In this document: positions 47,797 through 58,504 of the stretch, one piece after another
How positions within the stretch are numbered: position 1 is the first letter of the stretch
How the letters are laid out: each line of letters starts with the position of its first letter
NCBI GenBank assembly: GCA_023525715.1
Contig: CM042009.1
Span: 124,134,819-124,198,818, forward strand
DNA from: Cichorium intybus
Lineage: Eukaryota > Streptophyta > Magnoliopsida > Asterales > Asteraceae
DNA length: 64,000 bases
Direction: 5' to 3'
Made by a program: the position numbers and the translations under genes
The notes under the pieces: generated by a model
Database searches by the model: none
What the model was told of the DNA's origin: nothing
Seen by the model: only the letters and a program-made list of their open reading frames with translations

Positions 47797-48144
47797 ATGG
47801 ACAACGAAATCAAAACTCGGGAGCTATACCAAAAACTCGCAAGCAAAGTAGGAGATACTACCGGGAGAGTGAGGTTGCTAAGCCAACTGCAACTTCAGAA
47901 CCATGGAGAGATCACGACCATAAAAGAGGAACAAGAGAACACAGCAAACCGTATTGCCTCCATGGAAGAAAGAATGGCTGTTTTGGAACAGGGATACAAG
48001 GACGCCCTGGACAGGGCGGCAGCCGCCGAGCAGCGTGCGACAGCCGCTGAGCAGCGTGCGACGGCTGCTGAGCAGTGGGCAGATCAAGCCTCTCGTCTGG
48101 CATGGGAGATGTCTGAGCAACTCGCCAGACTTTGTGGCATCTGA
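47797..48144 (+). CDS. Extra coiled-coil ORF between LTR and gag
   Basis: Intact 115-aa frame starting MDNEIKTRELYQKLASKVG at the ATG 47797. From residue ~45 it is almost wholly helical, with three copies of a 7-residue unit RA(A/T)AAEQ, ending in EMSEQLARLCGI. Charged and Ala-rich heptads indicate a coiled-coil that could self-associate. It has no stop, although gag and pol have several. It lies ~300 bp after the primer site and ~315 bp before the gag ATG. It is not part of the standard chromovirus gene set. Function unknown; assembly or RNA-handling roles are speculation. Confidence 0.55.
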   Translation: MDNEIKTRELYQKLASKVGDTTGRVRLLSQLQLQNHGEITTIKEEQENTANRIASMEERMAVLEQGYKDALDRAAAAEQRATAAEQRATAAEQWADQASRLAWEMSEQLARLCGI

Positions 48145-48459
48145 TGGATGGATTATGAAACAAAGATTTCTCGACTCGGCTTTTAGGAAGAATTATTTCT
48201 TCGTATTTTCCCTCTATCTAAATATGATGTAGTAGGATGCGTCGATGAACGCCTATTTTGTTAATGTAATGTAACGAAAACCTTACGGATAATATATTAA
48301 AATTTCAGTTTGAATTAACAATTGATTGTTGTATGAAATAATTACTACGATTACTTGTTGGTTGTGACGATTTAAATTCTATGTTAATATCGTGCTTACT
48401 TATGCATTTTGTATTAACCGCAACTACTCACGAAATTCATCCATCCTTAAGACAGAACC

Positions 48460-49991
48460 ATGCCACCCAGGAGGAATACAAGAGCCAACGCAAGAGCTGC
48501 AAAAACACCAGTGGCGCCACCCCCACCTCTGGACGCGGCTGCCATCGAATCAATGATCGCAGAAAGAGTGGTGGCCGCACTAGCAAACCACAGTGCAGCC
48601 AGACAAGAAGGATCGGGGCAGGGGACTAACAGCTCCCAAGGCGAAAGCCGTGGGCACCCTCGCCCGTGCACATACAAAGACTTTTTACTTTGCAAGCCCA
48701 AAGCATTCCATGGTGCTGGGGGAGTGATCACGTTGACTCGCTGGTTCGAGAAAACCGAGTCAATCTTTCAGATTTGTGCTTGTCCTAACGAATCAAAGGT
48801 CAAGTTCGCTGCATGGACCTTTGTGGATGCAGCGCTGTCATGGTGGAATGGCCATGTTAAAACAATGGGCCTCGCAACGGCCAACGCTATGAGCTGGGAG
48901 GAACTCAAAGTAATGATGCTCGAAGAGTACTGCCCAAGAACGGAAATTCAAAGCTTGGAACAAGAATTGTGGAACCTGACTATGAAGGGTTCTGATGTGA
49001 CAGCTTATACAAATCGCTTCAACGATCTGGCTGTCTTATGCCCAGAATGGTTACCCCTTAGTATGTGAAGATCGAGAGATACATTTGGGGGTTAGCACCA
49101 CAAATCCAAGGGATGGTCACTTCATCCAGACCGACCACCTATGACAGTGCTAAACGCATCGCACACCAACTAACCGAACAAGCTATCTGTCAGGGGAACA
49201 TGGCGCAGAAAACTGACCCTCCGCAAGGAGGAGAGAACAAAAGGAAATTCGGGGGCAAGAAGAAAGGCAAATATCAACAAGGGTCGCAAAAGAAACAAGA
49301 AACGGTGGCAATCTTCGCTGCTACCACTCCTGCCGTCCCGGCTCAACCAAAACAATACGTCGGACCCCTCCCAAAGTGTGCCAAATGCCCCTTTCACCAC
49401 AGCGGTGCTTGCCGGGAGCTAACATGTTTCAACTGTAACCAGAAAGGTCACACGGCCCGTTTCTGTAAAGTCCCAAAACAGGGGACCAATCAAGCTTCTA
49501 ATTCAGGAGCAAGCCGCACTTGTTATGGGTGTGGCGAAACTGGACATTTCAGGAAAGATTGCTCGAAGGCAAAGGGGTCGGGCGGAGGTGGTCAAGGAAG
49601 GGTTATGGCCTTGGGAACGAAAGAGGCAATCCAAGACCCCACCGTGGTGACCGGTACGTTCCTCATTAATAACTCCTTTGCACATGTACTTTTCGATAGT
49701 GGCACAGAAAAGAGTTTCGTTAGTCATGAATACAAGCAAATACTAAAACAAAACCCCCATTCGTTAAACAAAAACTATACGGTAGAAATGGCAAATGGGA
49801 GAACCGAAAGCACTAACAAAATTTACCTAAATTGTACCATAACTCTAAACGAACATACTTTCCATATTAACCTCATGCCAATGACCATTAAAAGCTTCGA
49901 CGTAATTGTTGGCATGGATTGGTTAGATCCTCATCACGCAGACATTATGTGCCACGATAAAGCCATACGGCTTAACCTTCCAAACGACTAA
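48460..49991 (+). pseudogene. Chromovirus gag, zinc knuckles and protease
   Basis: Gag starts MPPRRNTRANARAAKTPVAP at 48460. The retrotransposon gag domain includes FHGAGGVITLTRWFEKTESI and FVDAALSWWNGHVK. A frameshift near 49063 moves the frame. Nucleocapsid zinc knuckles lie at 49425-49466 (CFNCNQKGHTARFC) and 49521-49562 (CYGCGETGHFRKDC). The protease active site DSGTEKSF is at ~49695 and is followed by VIVGMDWLDPHHADI. A TAA at 49989-49991 breaks the passage into pol. Gag packages the RNA; the protease matures the polyprotein. Confidence 0.93.
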
Positions 49992-52900
49992 ACCCTCATA
50001 GTACATGGCGTCAAATTAGGAAGAAACCTTCAAATTGTCTCATGTCTGAAAGCCCAAAAGTATTTACACAAGAAATACTACGCCTTCTTAGCCCATGTTG
50101 TAGATGAGAAGAAGAAGGTGAAGGAAATCACTGACATACCAGAAGTCCGCGATTTTCCTGACGTGTTCCCAGAAGATCTCCCGGGGGTACCACCAACCCG
50201 TCAAGTTGAATTTAGAATTGATCTAATCCCGGGAGCCGCCCCCATAGCAAAATCACCATACAGATTGGCCCCTGCCGAGATGCAAGAGCTATCTAGTCAA
50301 CTACACGAACTGTTAGAAAAAGGATTCATTCGACCGAGCTTCTCACCATGGGGAGCGCCGGTTCTGTTTGTGAAAAAGAAAGATAAATCCTTCAGAATGT
50401 GCATTGACTACCGCAAGTTGAACAAGTTGACCGTCAAAAATAGATACCCCCTCCCAAGAATTGATGACTTATTCGATCAGATACAAGGATCCAGTTACTT
50501 TTCAAAAATCGATTTGAGGTCCGGGTATCATCAACTGAGAGTTCAAGAAGAATACATCCCGAAGACGGCGTTTAGAACACGATATGGTCATTATGAATTT
50601 GTCGTAATGCCATTCGGATTAACCAACGCCCCTGCAGTATTCATGGACCTTATGAATCGGGTATGCAGGCCATTCTTGGACAAATTCGTGATCGTATTTA
50701 TCGATGATATATTGATATACTCACGAAGCAAAGAAGAACACGACCAACACCTACGTTTGATTTTGGAACTACTCAAAAAAGAGAAATTGTATGCAAAATT
50801 TTCTAAATGCGAATTTTGGATACGAAAAGTAGACTTCTTGGGCCATGTGGTTAGCCAAGAAGGGATCCATGTAGACCCATCCAAAATCAAAGCAATAGAA
50901 AACTAGGAGATACCAAGAACCCCGACGGAGATACGTCAGTTTTTGGGTCTTGCTGGTTACTACCGGAGGTTCATCAAAAACTTCTCCAAAATAGCAAAGC
51001 CCCTCACGGCACTAACGCAGAAAGGTGCCCGCTTCGACTGGGATGACCCCCAAGAGAATGCATTCCAAACACTAAAGCAAATGTTGTGCAGCGCACCAAT
51101 CTTGTCTCTCCCAGAGGGCACGGAAGACTTCGTGGTGTATTGCGACGCGTCAAAAAAAGTCTTAGGGTGCGTACTCATACAAAGGGAGAAAGTTATTGCC
51201 TACGCTTCCAGACAACTCAAGTCGCATGAGGCCAACTATACCACGCACGACCTCGAGTTAGGAGCCGTGGTATTCGCACTAAAGATATGGAGACATTACC
51301 TCTATGGAACGAAGTGTACGATATTCACCGATCATAAAAGCCTGCAGCATATCCTCAACCAGAAGGAGCTCAACATGAGGCAACGAAGATGGGTCGAATT
51401 ACTAAGTGATTACGAGTGCGACATTCGTTATCATCCGGGCAAGGCAAACGTAGTAGCAGATGCTTTGAGCCAGAAGGAGTACTCGGGACGTCGAGTAAAG
51501 TCGCTAACGATCACCATACATTCACACCTCCCTACTCAAATCAGGGATGCCCAGCTTGAAGCCCTGAAACCAGAGAACGTCACCCATGAGGCTCTTCGTG
51601 GGATGGACAAAAGTTTCGAGCTCAGAGAGGATGGCACACGGTATTTCATGAACCGAATCTGGACGCCAAGGTTCGGTGGGTTCAGAGAGTTGGTTATGGA
51701 GGAAGCTCACAAGACAAAATACTCCGTCCGTCCTGGATCAGATAAGATGTACCTTGACTTAAAGAAGTTCTACTGGTGGCCAACCATGAAAGCAGAAATC
51801 GCCACCTTTGTGAGCAAGTGCTTGACCTGTGCAAAAGTCAAGGTAGAATACCAGAAACCCTCGGGTCTATTGCAACAGCCGGAAATACCCGAGTGGAAAT
51901 GGGAGCGGATCACCATGGATTTCATAACAAAATTACCTAGAACAACTGGTGGACATGACACCATTTGGGTAATTGTAGACCGATTAACAAAATCTGCGCA
52001 CTTTTTACCAATCAAGGAGACTGATAAGATGGAAAAGTTGACGAGGGTTTACCTCAAGAAAATTGTAAAATTGCATGGTGTGCCAATATCAATCATCTCG
52101 GATAGAGATAGCTGATTCACTTCGCGCTTTTGGCAATCGTTGCAAGAGGCCATGGGAACCAGACTCGATATGAGCACAGCTTACCATCCGCAGACAGATG
52201 GCCAAAGTGAACGAACCATTTAAACACTGGAAGCCATGCTTCGCGCCTGTGTAATAGACTTTGGCAAAGCATGGGACGTTCACTTGCCACTAATTGAGTT
52301 CTCCTACAACAACAGTTACCACAATAGCATCAAGGCCGCTCCATTCGAAGCATTGTACGGGCGTAAGTGTAGATCACCCTTGTGTTGGGCCGAGGTCGGC
52401 GACACACAGCTAGTCAAAGGTCAAGTGACAAACAGCACCCTCACCGGGCTAGAAATCATACGAGAAACAACAGAAAAGATCGTTCAAATCCGGGAACGAT
52501 TGAAGGCCTCCCGTGATCGACAGAAGAGCTATGTAGACAAAAGGCGTAAACCGTTAGAATTCCAAGTGGGTGACCTTGTCATATTGAAGGTCTCCCCTTG
52601 GAAAGGAATGATACGCTTCGGCAAGAGGGGAAAACTTAACCCAAGGTACATTGGACCCTTCAAAATCCTAGCAAGGATCGGTCCTGTAGCCTACAAACTC
52701 CAGCTACCCCAAGAGTTGAGCAAGGTACACAAAACCTTCCACGTGTCAAATCTCAAGAAGTGCTTATCCGATGAGACCCTGATTATTCCTCTTGACGAAA
52801 TTGAAGTCAATGAAAACCTACATTTCGTAGAGGAACCAATGGAGATCATGGATAGGGAAATCAAAAGAACCAAACAAAGTCGTATTCCGATAGTAAAGGT

Positions 52901-53006
52901 TCGCTGGAACGCCAAACGAGGACCCGAGTTTACTTGGGAATGCGAGGATCAGATGAAACAGAAATACCCACAACTGTTCCCAGAAAACCCTGTGACCGAT
53001 ACCTAA
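49992..53006 (+). pseudogene. Chromovirus pol: RT, RNase H, integrase, chromodomain
   Basis: RT: FRMCIDYRKLNKLT, LRSGYHQLRV, YEFVVMPFGLTNAPAVF and catalytic FIDDILIY (50697). RNase H: YCDASKKVLGCVL, THDLELGAVVFALK, TDHKSLQHIL. Integrase: zinc region near WPTMKAEI...C..C, core DFITKLP and VDRLTKSAHFL, later GRKCRSPLCW. The C-terminal chromodomain (IPIVKVRWNAKRGPEFTWE) should bind methylated histone tails and steer integration. Stops at 50904 (TAG), 52113 (TGA) and 52221 (TAA) break a frame that is otherwise clean to 53006. All three can come from G:C to A:T changes. Confidence 0.95.
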
Positions 53007-53035
53007 AACTAAATTTCGGGACGAAATTTCCTCTA

Positions 53036-53047
53036 ACGGGGGGATGA
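53036..53047 (+). other. Polypurine tract of the chromovirus
   Basis: aacggggggatga-like purine run directly before the 3' LTR TG. Confidence 0.75.
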
Positions 53048-55985
53048 TGTGACAACCGTAAAAAATAGGTCAACAAAAGTCAACGAAAGTCAACAAAGTC
53101 AACTGAGGCGTACATTGGGCCAACATGTCGTAATGTAAGTTTCATAACCTTAGTATTATACAACTGAATATTATAATACTACACGCACTAGTTGAAAACA
53201 GTTATCGAATGAGCACTATAGATACGTAAAATAAATTACAGCAGCGTAGAAATTCGATAAACACACAAATATTATTTTTATATAAATAATATTCATAACA
53301 CGATGTATTCGTGAATACGAACCTGTAGATATATAGAACGTCGAAAACAGAGTTCGTATGTGAAAGATACAACGATTAAACCGCTGTGAACGGATAAATG
53401 TACACAGGGTTTGGACGCAAAATACAAAATGTGGTGTATTAAACATCAATTATGAAATAACAATTCATATATTATGGGACGTAATAATATCTAGTATTTA
53501 ATTTTCAAAGCCAAATTCAATTTCCGGTAAAATGCCGAAAATCGCGAAATCGGAAGAATACTGTGCTTAAACGCGTATTTCAACATCCAACGAGTCATAA
53601 TTCAATCAAAATAAATATTTGACAATGTTTTTATACAAAATAATTATTTAGAACTTTGTTTCGTCAAAAACTCATAAAATTTCACTAAAACGACTTGCGA
53701 TTTTATAAAAATCACACATTTTATATAAATAGGATGCTATTTTTATAAAAACCAACCCACCCCACCCCACCCCCTACCCCAATTTGGCAGCCACCTTGGG
53801 AGAACCAACACATCAAGATCAAATCTTCTAGGTACTATGCATGAATCAAGAAAAAGTAAAGGCTATTAATAAAAAATGGATAAAATCTAACTTTAGATAT
53901 TATGAGCATATTTTCATCTTGTCAAGGGATACACCAACATCATTCACTCTCTTCTCTCTTCCTCTCTCCCTCACTCTCGGCCTCATCTCACCATAACCAA
54001 CCTCTTGATTCATCAAGCATTGCAACAATCTAAGTGGTAAGTTACACTCCTCTCTTGATTCTAAGACTTTCCATACCAAATTCATCTCTTTTACACACAC
54101 TAACATCCACCAAAATCCATTGGATATTAGCTTTGTCCAAAGGTCCTTGAGCTCCAATCTTCATCATCTTCAAGAATCTTGCAAGTCTTCTTGGTAAGTC
54201 ATGATTATCTAGTAGTTTAAAGTTCTAAATACTTTCATTTACTCTTTTACACACAAATACTCACAGAGATGCATTGGATAATAGCTTTGTCCAAGAGTCC
54301 TCCGAGTCCTAGAACCAAACTCTTCACTCTCCTACCAAGAAACCTTAGGATCTACCACTCAATGTGAGTTCATACCCCTCATTTTCACTTTTGTCCAAGT
54401 TTTAGGGGGAGAATACAAGTTTTAACTATAAAAATGATGTATTATTGTAAAGTTTATGACATAATCTTCACAAATGATATGTTTACATGTTGTATACTTA
54501 AAATGCTAAGAGATTCATGTTAGTCATCTTGTTACAAAGTGTATGGCACAAATAAAATGCTTGTGGTAAACTATTATACATTTGTAGTTAAAAGAAACAA
54601 GTATTTAGACTTTTACACATATTTGTTACCAAGTAAGGCTATATGATTTATGTTATGACAAAATGGACATAAAATGTGATATCCATGTGAGTACTTGACA
54701 ACGGATGTAAAAATAAGTGTTTGTTTAAATAGTCAAGTAAACATGATGACACAACTTTTGCATCAAAACTATTATATAAGTAAAAAGAATGCTATTACGA
54801 CGTAACTAGGAATTTTTGTGAATATTTAACACCAAAGTAAATTTGGGGGTATTATTTACAAAAACTTGAGTTTTCAAAATGAAAAGGGCCATACTATAGT
54901 AACAAGCACTAGAAAGACCATTTGGGAAAATCACTATTATTTCCAATAAACGACGAGATTTGAAAATGTGTTGCCATCACTTTACTAAAATGATTAATAT
55001 GAACTCTTCACTATGACTTATTACATGACTCCAAAACTATCTTGATATTTACATGTTTAGATGTTTAGATGTAAGAAATGATACATTTCAACTCATTGAC
55101 ATCATTTAGATCTAAATATACCAATACGACGGGAAAACAATTGTATAAATTATTAAGGGAATAATTTGTGAAACGAACGATAAAGTACACTAAAAGTTAG
55201 AAGAATAATTATATGAATATATAATTATTAAGTTATACAAATTATCATGGACATATTTGGTAATTATCAATACAAAACGGTTTTCACTATGCTACAAATA
55301 AGGATATGGCATTTGCGTTGGGTAACATTGTGAGACATCGCTTCACGGTACTAAAAAGAGTACACATTAAATCCTGGATTATAACCTTAATCATGTATGA
55401 GCGGGATAGTTGTATATAGATCTATATGGGATTGACAATCCCCACCTATGGTTGTTAGCTACAACTACGATCGACGGATCAAGGGTGACAAATGTCTTTC
55501 ACTATTACGATGCCTGAAGAACGTCGTGCCAGGTCACTAGGTCTTAGCAAGGTTATAATAACTCACAAATTAACAACGAACGTCCTATATTTGGGAAAAT
55601 ATCTTCGAATGGTTTCACTTAAGTGTGAAACAACATGTGACACTTTTCAAAGGTTCAAACAAGAATTTTCACTATTTCACTATGAAATGAATATCGCTAT
55701 TATATTACGAAAACTTTTCACTATGACATTATGGGTTTTTCACTACTACACTATGACTTTTCACTACTATGCTAAGAAAGTTTACACCATTTCTCTACGT
55801 TTCCGATTAATACTTTTGATATCATGATGTAATTGGATCGAAACAATATTACTAAACTATGTAACTTTCCAATTTTAATGCATGATGGTTGTTATTTACT
55901 TATGTTTGGTTGTATGCAATGGTTGTGATACTATGTGCCGTTCCGCCCTCCGACGATTCCGCCATCGTGGTTTGGGGGTGTGACA
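53048..55985 (+). repeat. 3' LTR of the chromovirus
   Basis: 2938 bp, TGTGACAACC...GTGTGACA. Relative to the 5' LTR it lacks ~152 bp at 55797-55800, where ctctacg joins tttccgatt. Confidence 0.93.
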
Positions 55986-56780
55986 CGACCATTGAATTTC
56001 TGATCAATTTTTATACAATTTAGTCTTTGATTGTGAGTTTGTGACCGACCATCGTCGACAGACCATTGAGTATGAGACTGATAATCTTCAATTTCAATTT
56101 AGCTTGTGACCATATTATAGTTTCAATTTCAATTTCTTTGATTATAGTTTCAATTTCTGTTAATATGAGTCTGATAATCTGATCTGAGTATGAGACTTAC
56201 AAATTCTTTACAATCTCTGTTAATATGAATCTATTAATTTCAATTTCTTTTATTATAATTTCATTATCAGATTTACAATTTCTTTACAATCTAGTTTGTA
56301 AGTCTGATAATGAGATAATCTGAGTCTGATAATCTGATATGTTACAATTTCAGAATTTCTTTACAATTTCTGTCGTCCTAGAGTCTGTGATGTGATTTTG
56401 CGAGTGATAAGCTGATCTGTTACTATGTATTTTTAGGTGAAGTATGGATGGTGATAGTACTTCCAAACCTTTTGAAGATGGTAATGATAGTGATGATGGT
56501 GATAATCTGATCTGTTACTATGTATTTTGTAGGTGAAGTATGGATGGTGATAGTACCCCGCCAACCCATGTATGACCCGCCAACCCGTTTATGACCCACG
56601 AACCCAAATCGGACCCGTCAACCCATATAATTAAACAGGTTACGTGGGTTGTGTCCGGGTTACATGCCAACCCGCCAACCCGCATATTTAAATGGGTCGT
56701 GTTTGGGTTGGCCTTTCTGACCCGCCAACCCGCGACCCGCAAACCCGAACCCGACCCAATTGTCATCCCTAGATACGATG

Positions 56781-56889
56781 TTTTGGATTAGGTGTCTAAG
56801 CCATGACTATAATTTAGGAATATACTTGATTGATGGCAGCACAGTCCTTTTGGGTTGCCCTCAAAACCTAGCAGAGGACAAGATAACTT

Positions 56890-56925
<36 letters not shown>

Positions 56926-57568
56926 GATTTGTTAATATATTATGAGAATAATATATTAATTAGAAATCATAATATTTAATTAATAATTGATCAGAAATTA
57001 ATTGGAATTAATTTTGGGATTAATTGGATTAATTAAAAGTGTAGGGGCTAAATTGTAATTGTTCAATAGTTGAGCAATAGACAATTAGGGTTGCCCATAT
57101 AGGTTTGGACGAAATTGAGCCTAAGGGCTTAGGGTTTCTCATTCCTTAATGGGTATTGGCATAATTTATGGCAGTGATAAGTAGATTCAGTTATATGATA
57201 AAAGTCTTATCATATCAGGATTTTAAATAAGGCAGTTGTACTCCTTATTGCTTATCACCTGGAGGCTATAAATAAAGGCCTTCTCCACCCCTCATAGGCC
57301 ATGAAATTCTAAGGGTTTCTACCCTTCTCCTCTCTTGTTTTCTTGCTTGCTTGGTTCTGGGTGTGAACCATTAGAGGCACGACACTTGTGGTGCTTGCTT
57401 TCAAGAGATATAAGGATCTAAAGGTTAGTTTTTCTTATTTATTTCTTTAGTAATTTTCTATTGGCCTTTAGGGATTTTATTATATGTTCAAAGATAGAAA
57501 ACATAGATCCTTTCTAGGTTGCATGTGAACTTAGGGTTTTAGTTCATAGATTTGCAGAAAACCTTTCA
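56781..57568 (+). mobile_element. Ty1/copia solo LTR
   Basis: 788 bp related to 1214-2009. Flanked by perfect cgatg duplications (56776-56780, 57569-57573) with no internal sequence. The start is mutated (ttttggattagg for tgttggattagg) and the end is ...cctttca. TATAAATAA at 57267-57275. Its left TSD overlaps the hAT target duplication. Confidence 0.88.
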
Positions 57569-57900
57569 CGATGTTTATAGCTATATATCTCAAAATCTAT
57601 GAGGAATGGGGAAACTTCATCATTATGAAAATTGTATTATTTTAAATAAAAAACATAGGAAAAAAATTCAGGTTAATTGGAGTTATAACGAAAGAGACAT
57701 GAATGTTTGAAAATAACAAAAAGTCATTTTATTTGCGAAAAAATCCCTGTAAAATAGTTTTACTTGTGAATTAACCCTTGACCTGCTAAATCAGGTGAAA
57801 AGGGTTTTTTTCACAAATTTTTTATTAAATCACAAAATAAAATTCAGGAAGAACTTTTTCCTAAATAGAGCCAAAATATAAGGACTTTTTGACAAATTCC

Positions 57901-57902
<2 letters not shown>

Positions 57903-57946
<44 letters not shown>
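57903..57946. repeat. (AT)n microsatellite, right of E2
   Basis: About 21 AT units directly after the E2 terminal repeat. Confidence 0.95.
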
Positions 57947-57950
<4 letters not shown>

Positions 57951-58104
57951 TTATGTAACTGTCAATGAATGTGAAATGCACTTAATTACTTAATTCTTAT
58001 ATGTTTTAATTTCCTCGTAACTATAAAATAAGGTCAACTCTGTCAAAATGGATGAAAGTTGAAAAGTGTAAGGACTAAACATGAAAAATCTCAAGGTTCA
58101 AGTC

Positions 58105-58440
58105 ATCGACCAGGAATCCTTGATGAGCGACTAGGAATCCTCGATGAGTGACAAGAATCCTTAGCGAGTGAACAGTAATTATCATTGAAGAGTTCTCGAC
58201 AACGACTAGGAATTCTCGATGAGAGTTCTCGACAGTGACTAGGAATACTCCCGTGAGGAGTTCTTGGCAATGAATTGGAATTCTCGATAATGAGTTATTG
58301 GTGGTGACTAAAAATTCTTGGTGAGGAGTTCTTGGTAGCAACTAGGAATTCTCAATGAGTAGTTCTCGTTAGCGATTAGGAATTCTCGTTGAGGAGTTCT
58401 TAGCAGCGACTAGGAGTTCTCGGTGTATGCTTGGAGAGTT
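58105..58440. repeat. Minisatellite with ~40-45-bp degenerate units
   Basis: About eight units built from g(c/t)gactaggaattctcgatg and (a)ggagttctyggcag. The open frame on the minus strand across it is a by-product. Confidence 0.75.
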
Positions 58441-58504
58441 CTCAGTACTAAAAATATCTTAATGAAATTGGATGGAAAATGTCTCTTTACCCAATAAAAT
58501 ATTG

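Larger units (their letters stand above)
44398..55985 (+). mobile_element. Ty3/gypsy chromovirus, Tekay/Del-like, 11.6 kb
   Basis: LTRs of 3089 and 2938 bp (TGTGACAACC...GGTGTGACA), near-matching 5-bp flanks cgact/cgacc, a tRNA-Met-type primer site at 47490, an extra ORF (47797-48144), gag, protease, RT, RNase H, integrase with GRKCRSPLCW, a C-terminal chromodomain, and a purine tract at 53036-53047. Long LTRs plus the chromodomain place it near Tekay/Del. Internal stops make it non-autonomous now. The first 400 bp of the LTRs differ at ~9 positions (about 2%), so the insertion is fairly young. Confidence 0.93.
43858..56771. mobile_element. hAT-type element, interrupted by a chromovirus
   Basis: TIRs TAGGGGTGGCAAT and attgtcatcccta (right end) lie inside a perfect 8-bp duplication gatacgat (43850-43857, 56772-56779), the hAT hallmark. 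Subterminal regions are rich in acccgacacg/cgggtt motifs, as in the hAT MITE at 61889-62695. Body without the insert ~1.3 kb. A short start MDGDSTSKPFEDGNDSDDG (56444) may be the first exon of a lost transposase. Confidence 0.88.
43054..57902. mobile_element. TIR element E2, interrupted by a hAT element and a copia solo LTR
   Basis: Left arm 43054-43857 starts ggtaaatttgtcaaaaagtc; right arm 57574-57902 ends gactttttgacaaattcccc. The inverted repeats match over ~215 bp and again over ~45 bp (ttattttcaaacattcat...) after a ~170-bp stretch found only on the left. (TA)n tracts border both ends. Without inserts it is ~1.13 kb and has no transposase. The size and (TA)n setting resemble E1, but the terminal sequences differ. 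Confidence 0.75.

Noticed and set aside
58075..58341. 88-codon minus-strand ORF
   Set aside because: Entirely repeat-derived from the minisatellite.
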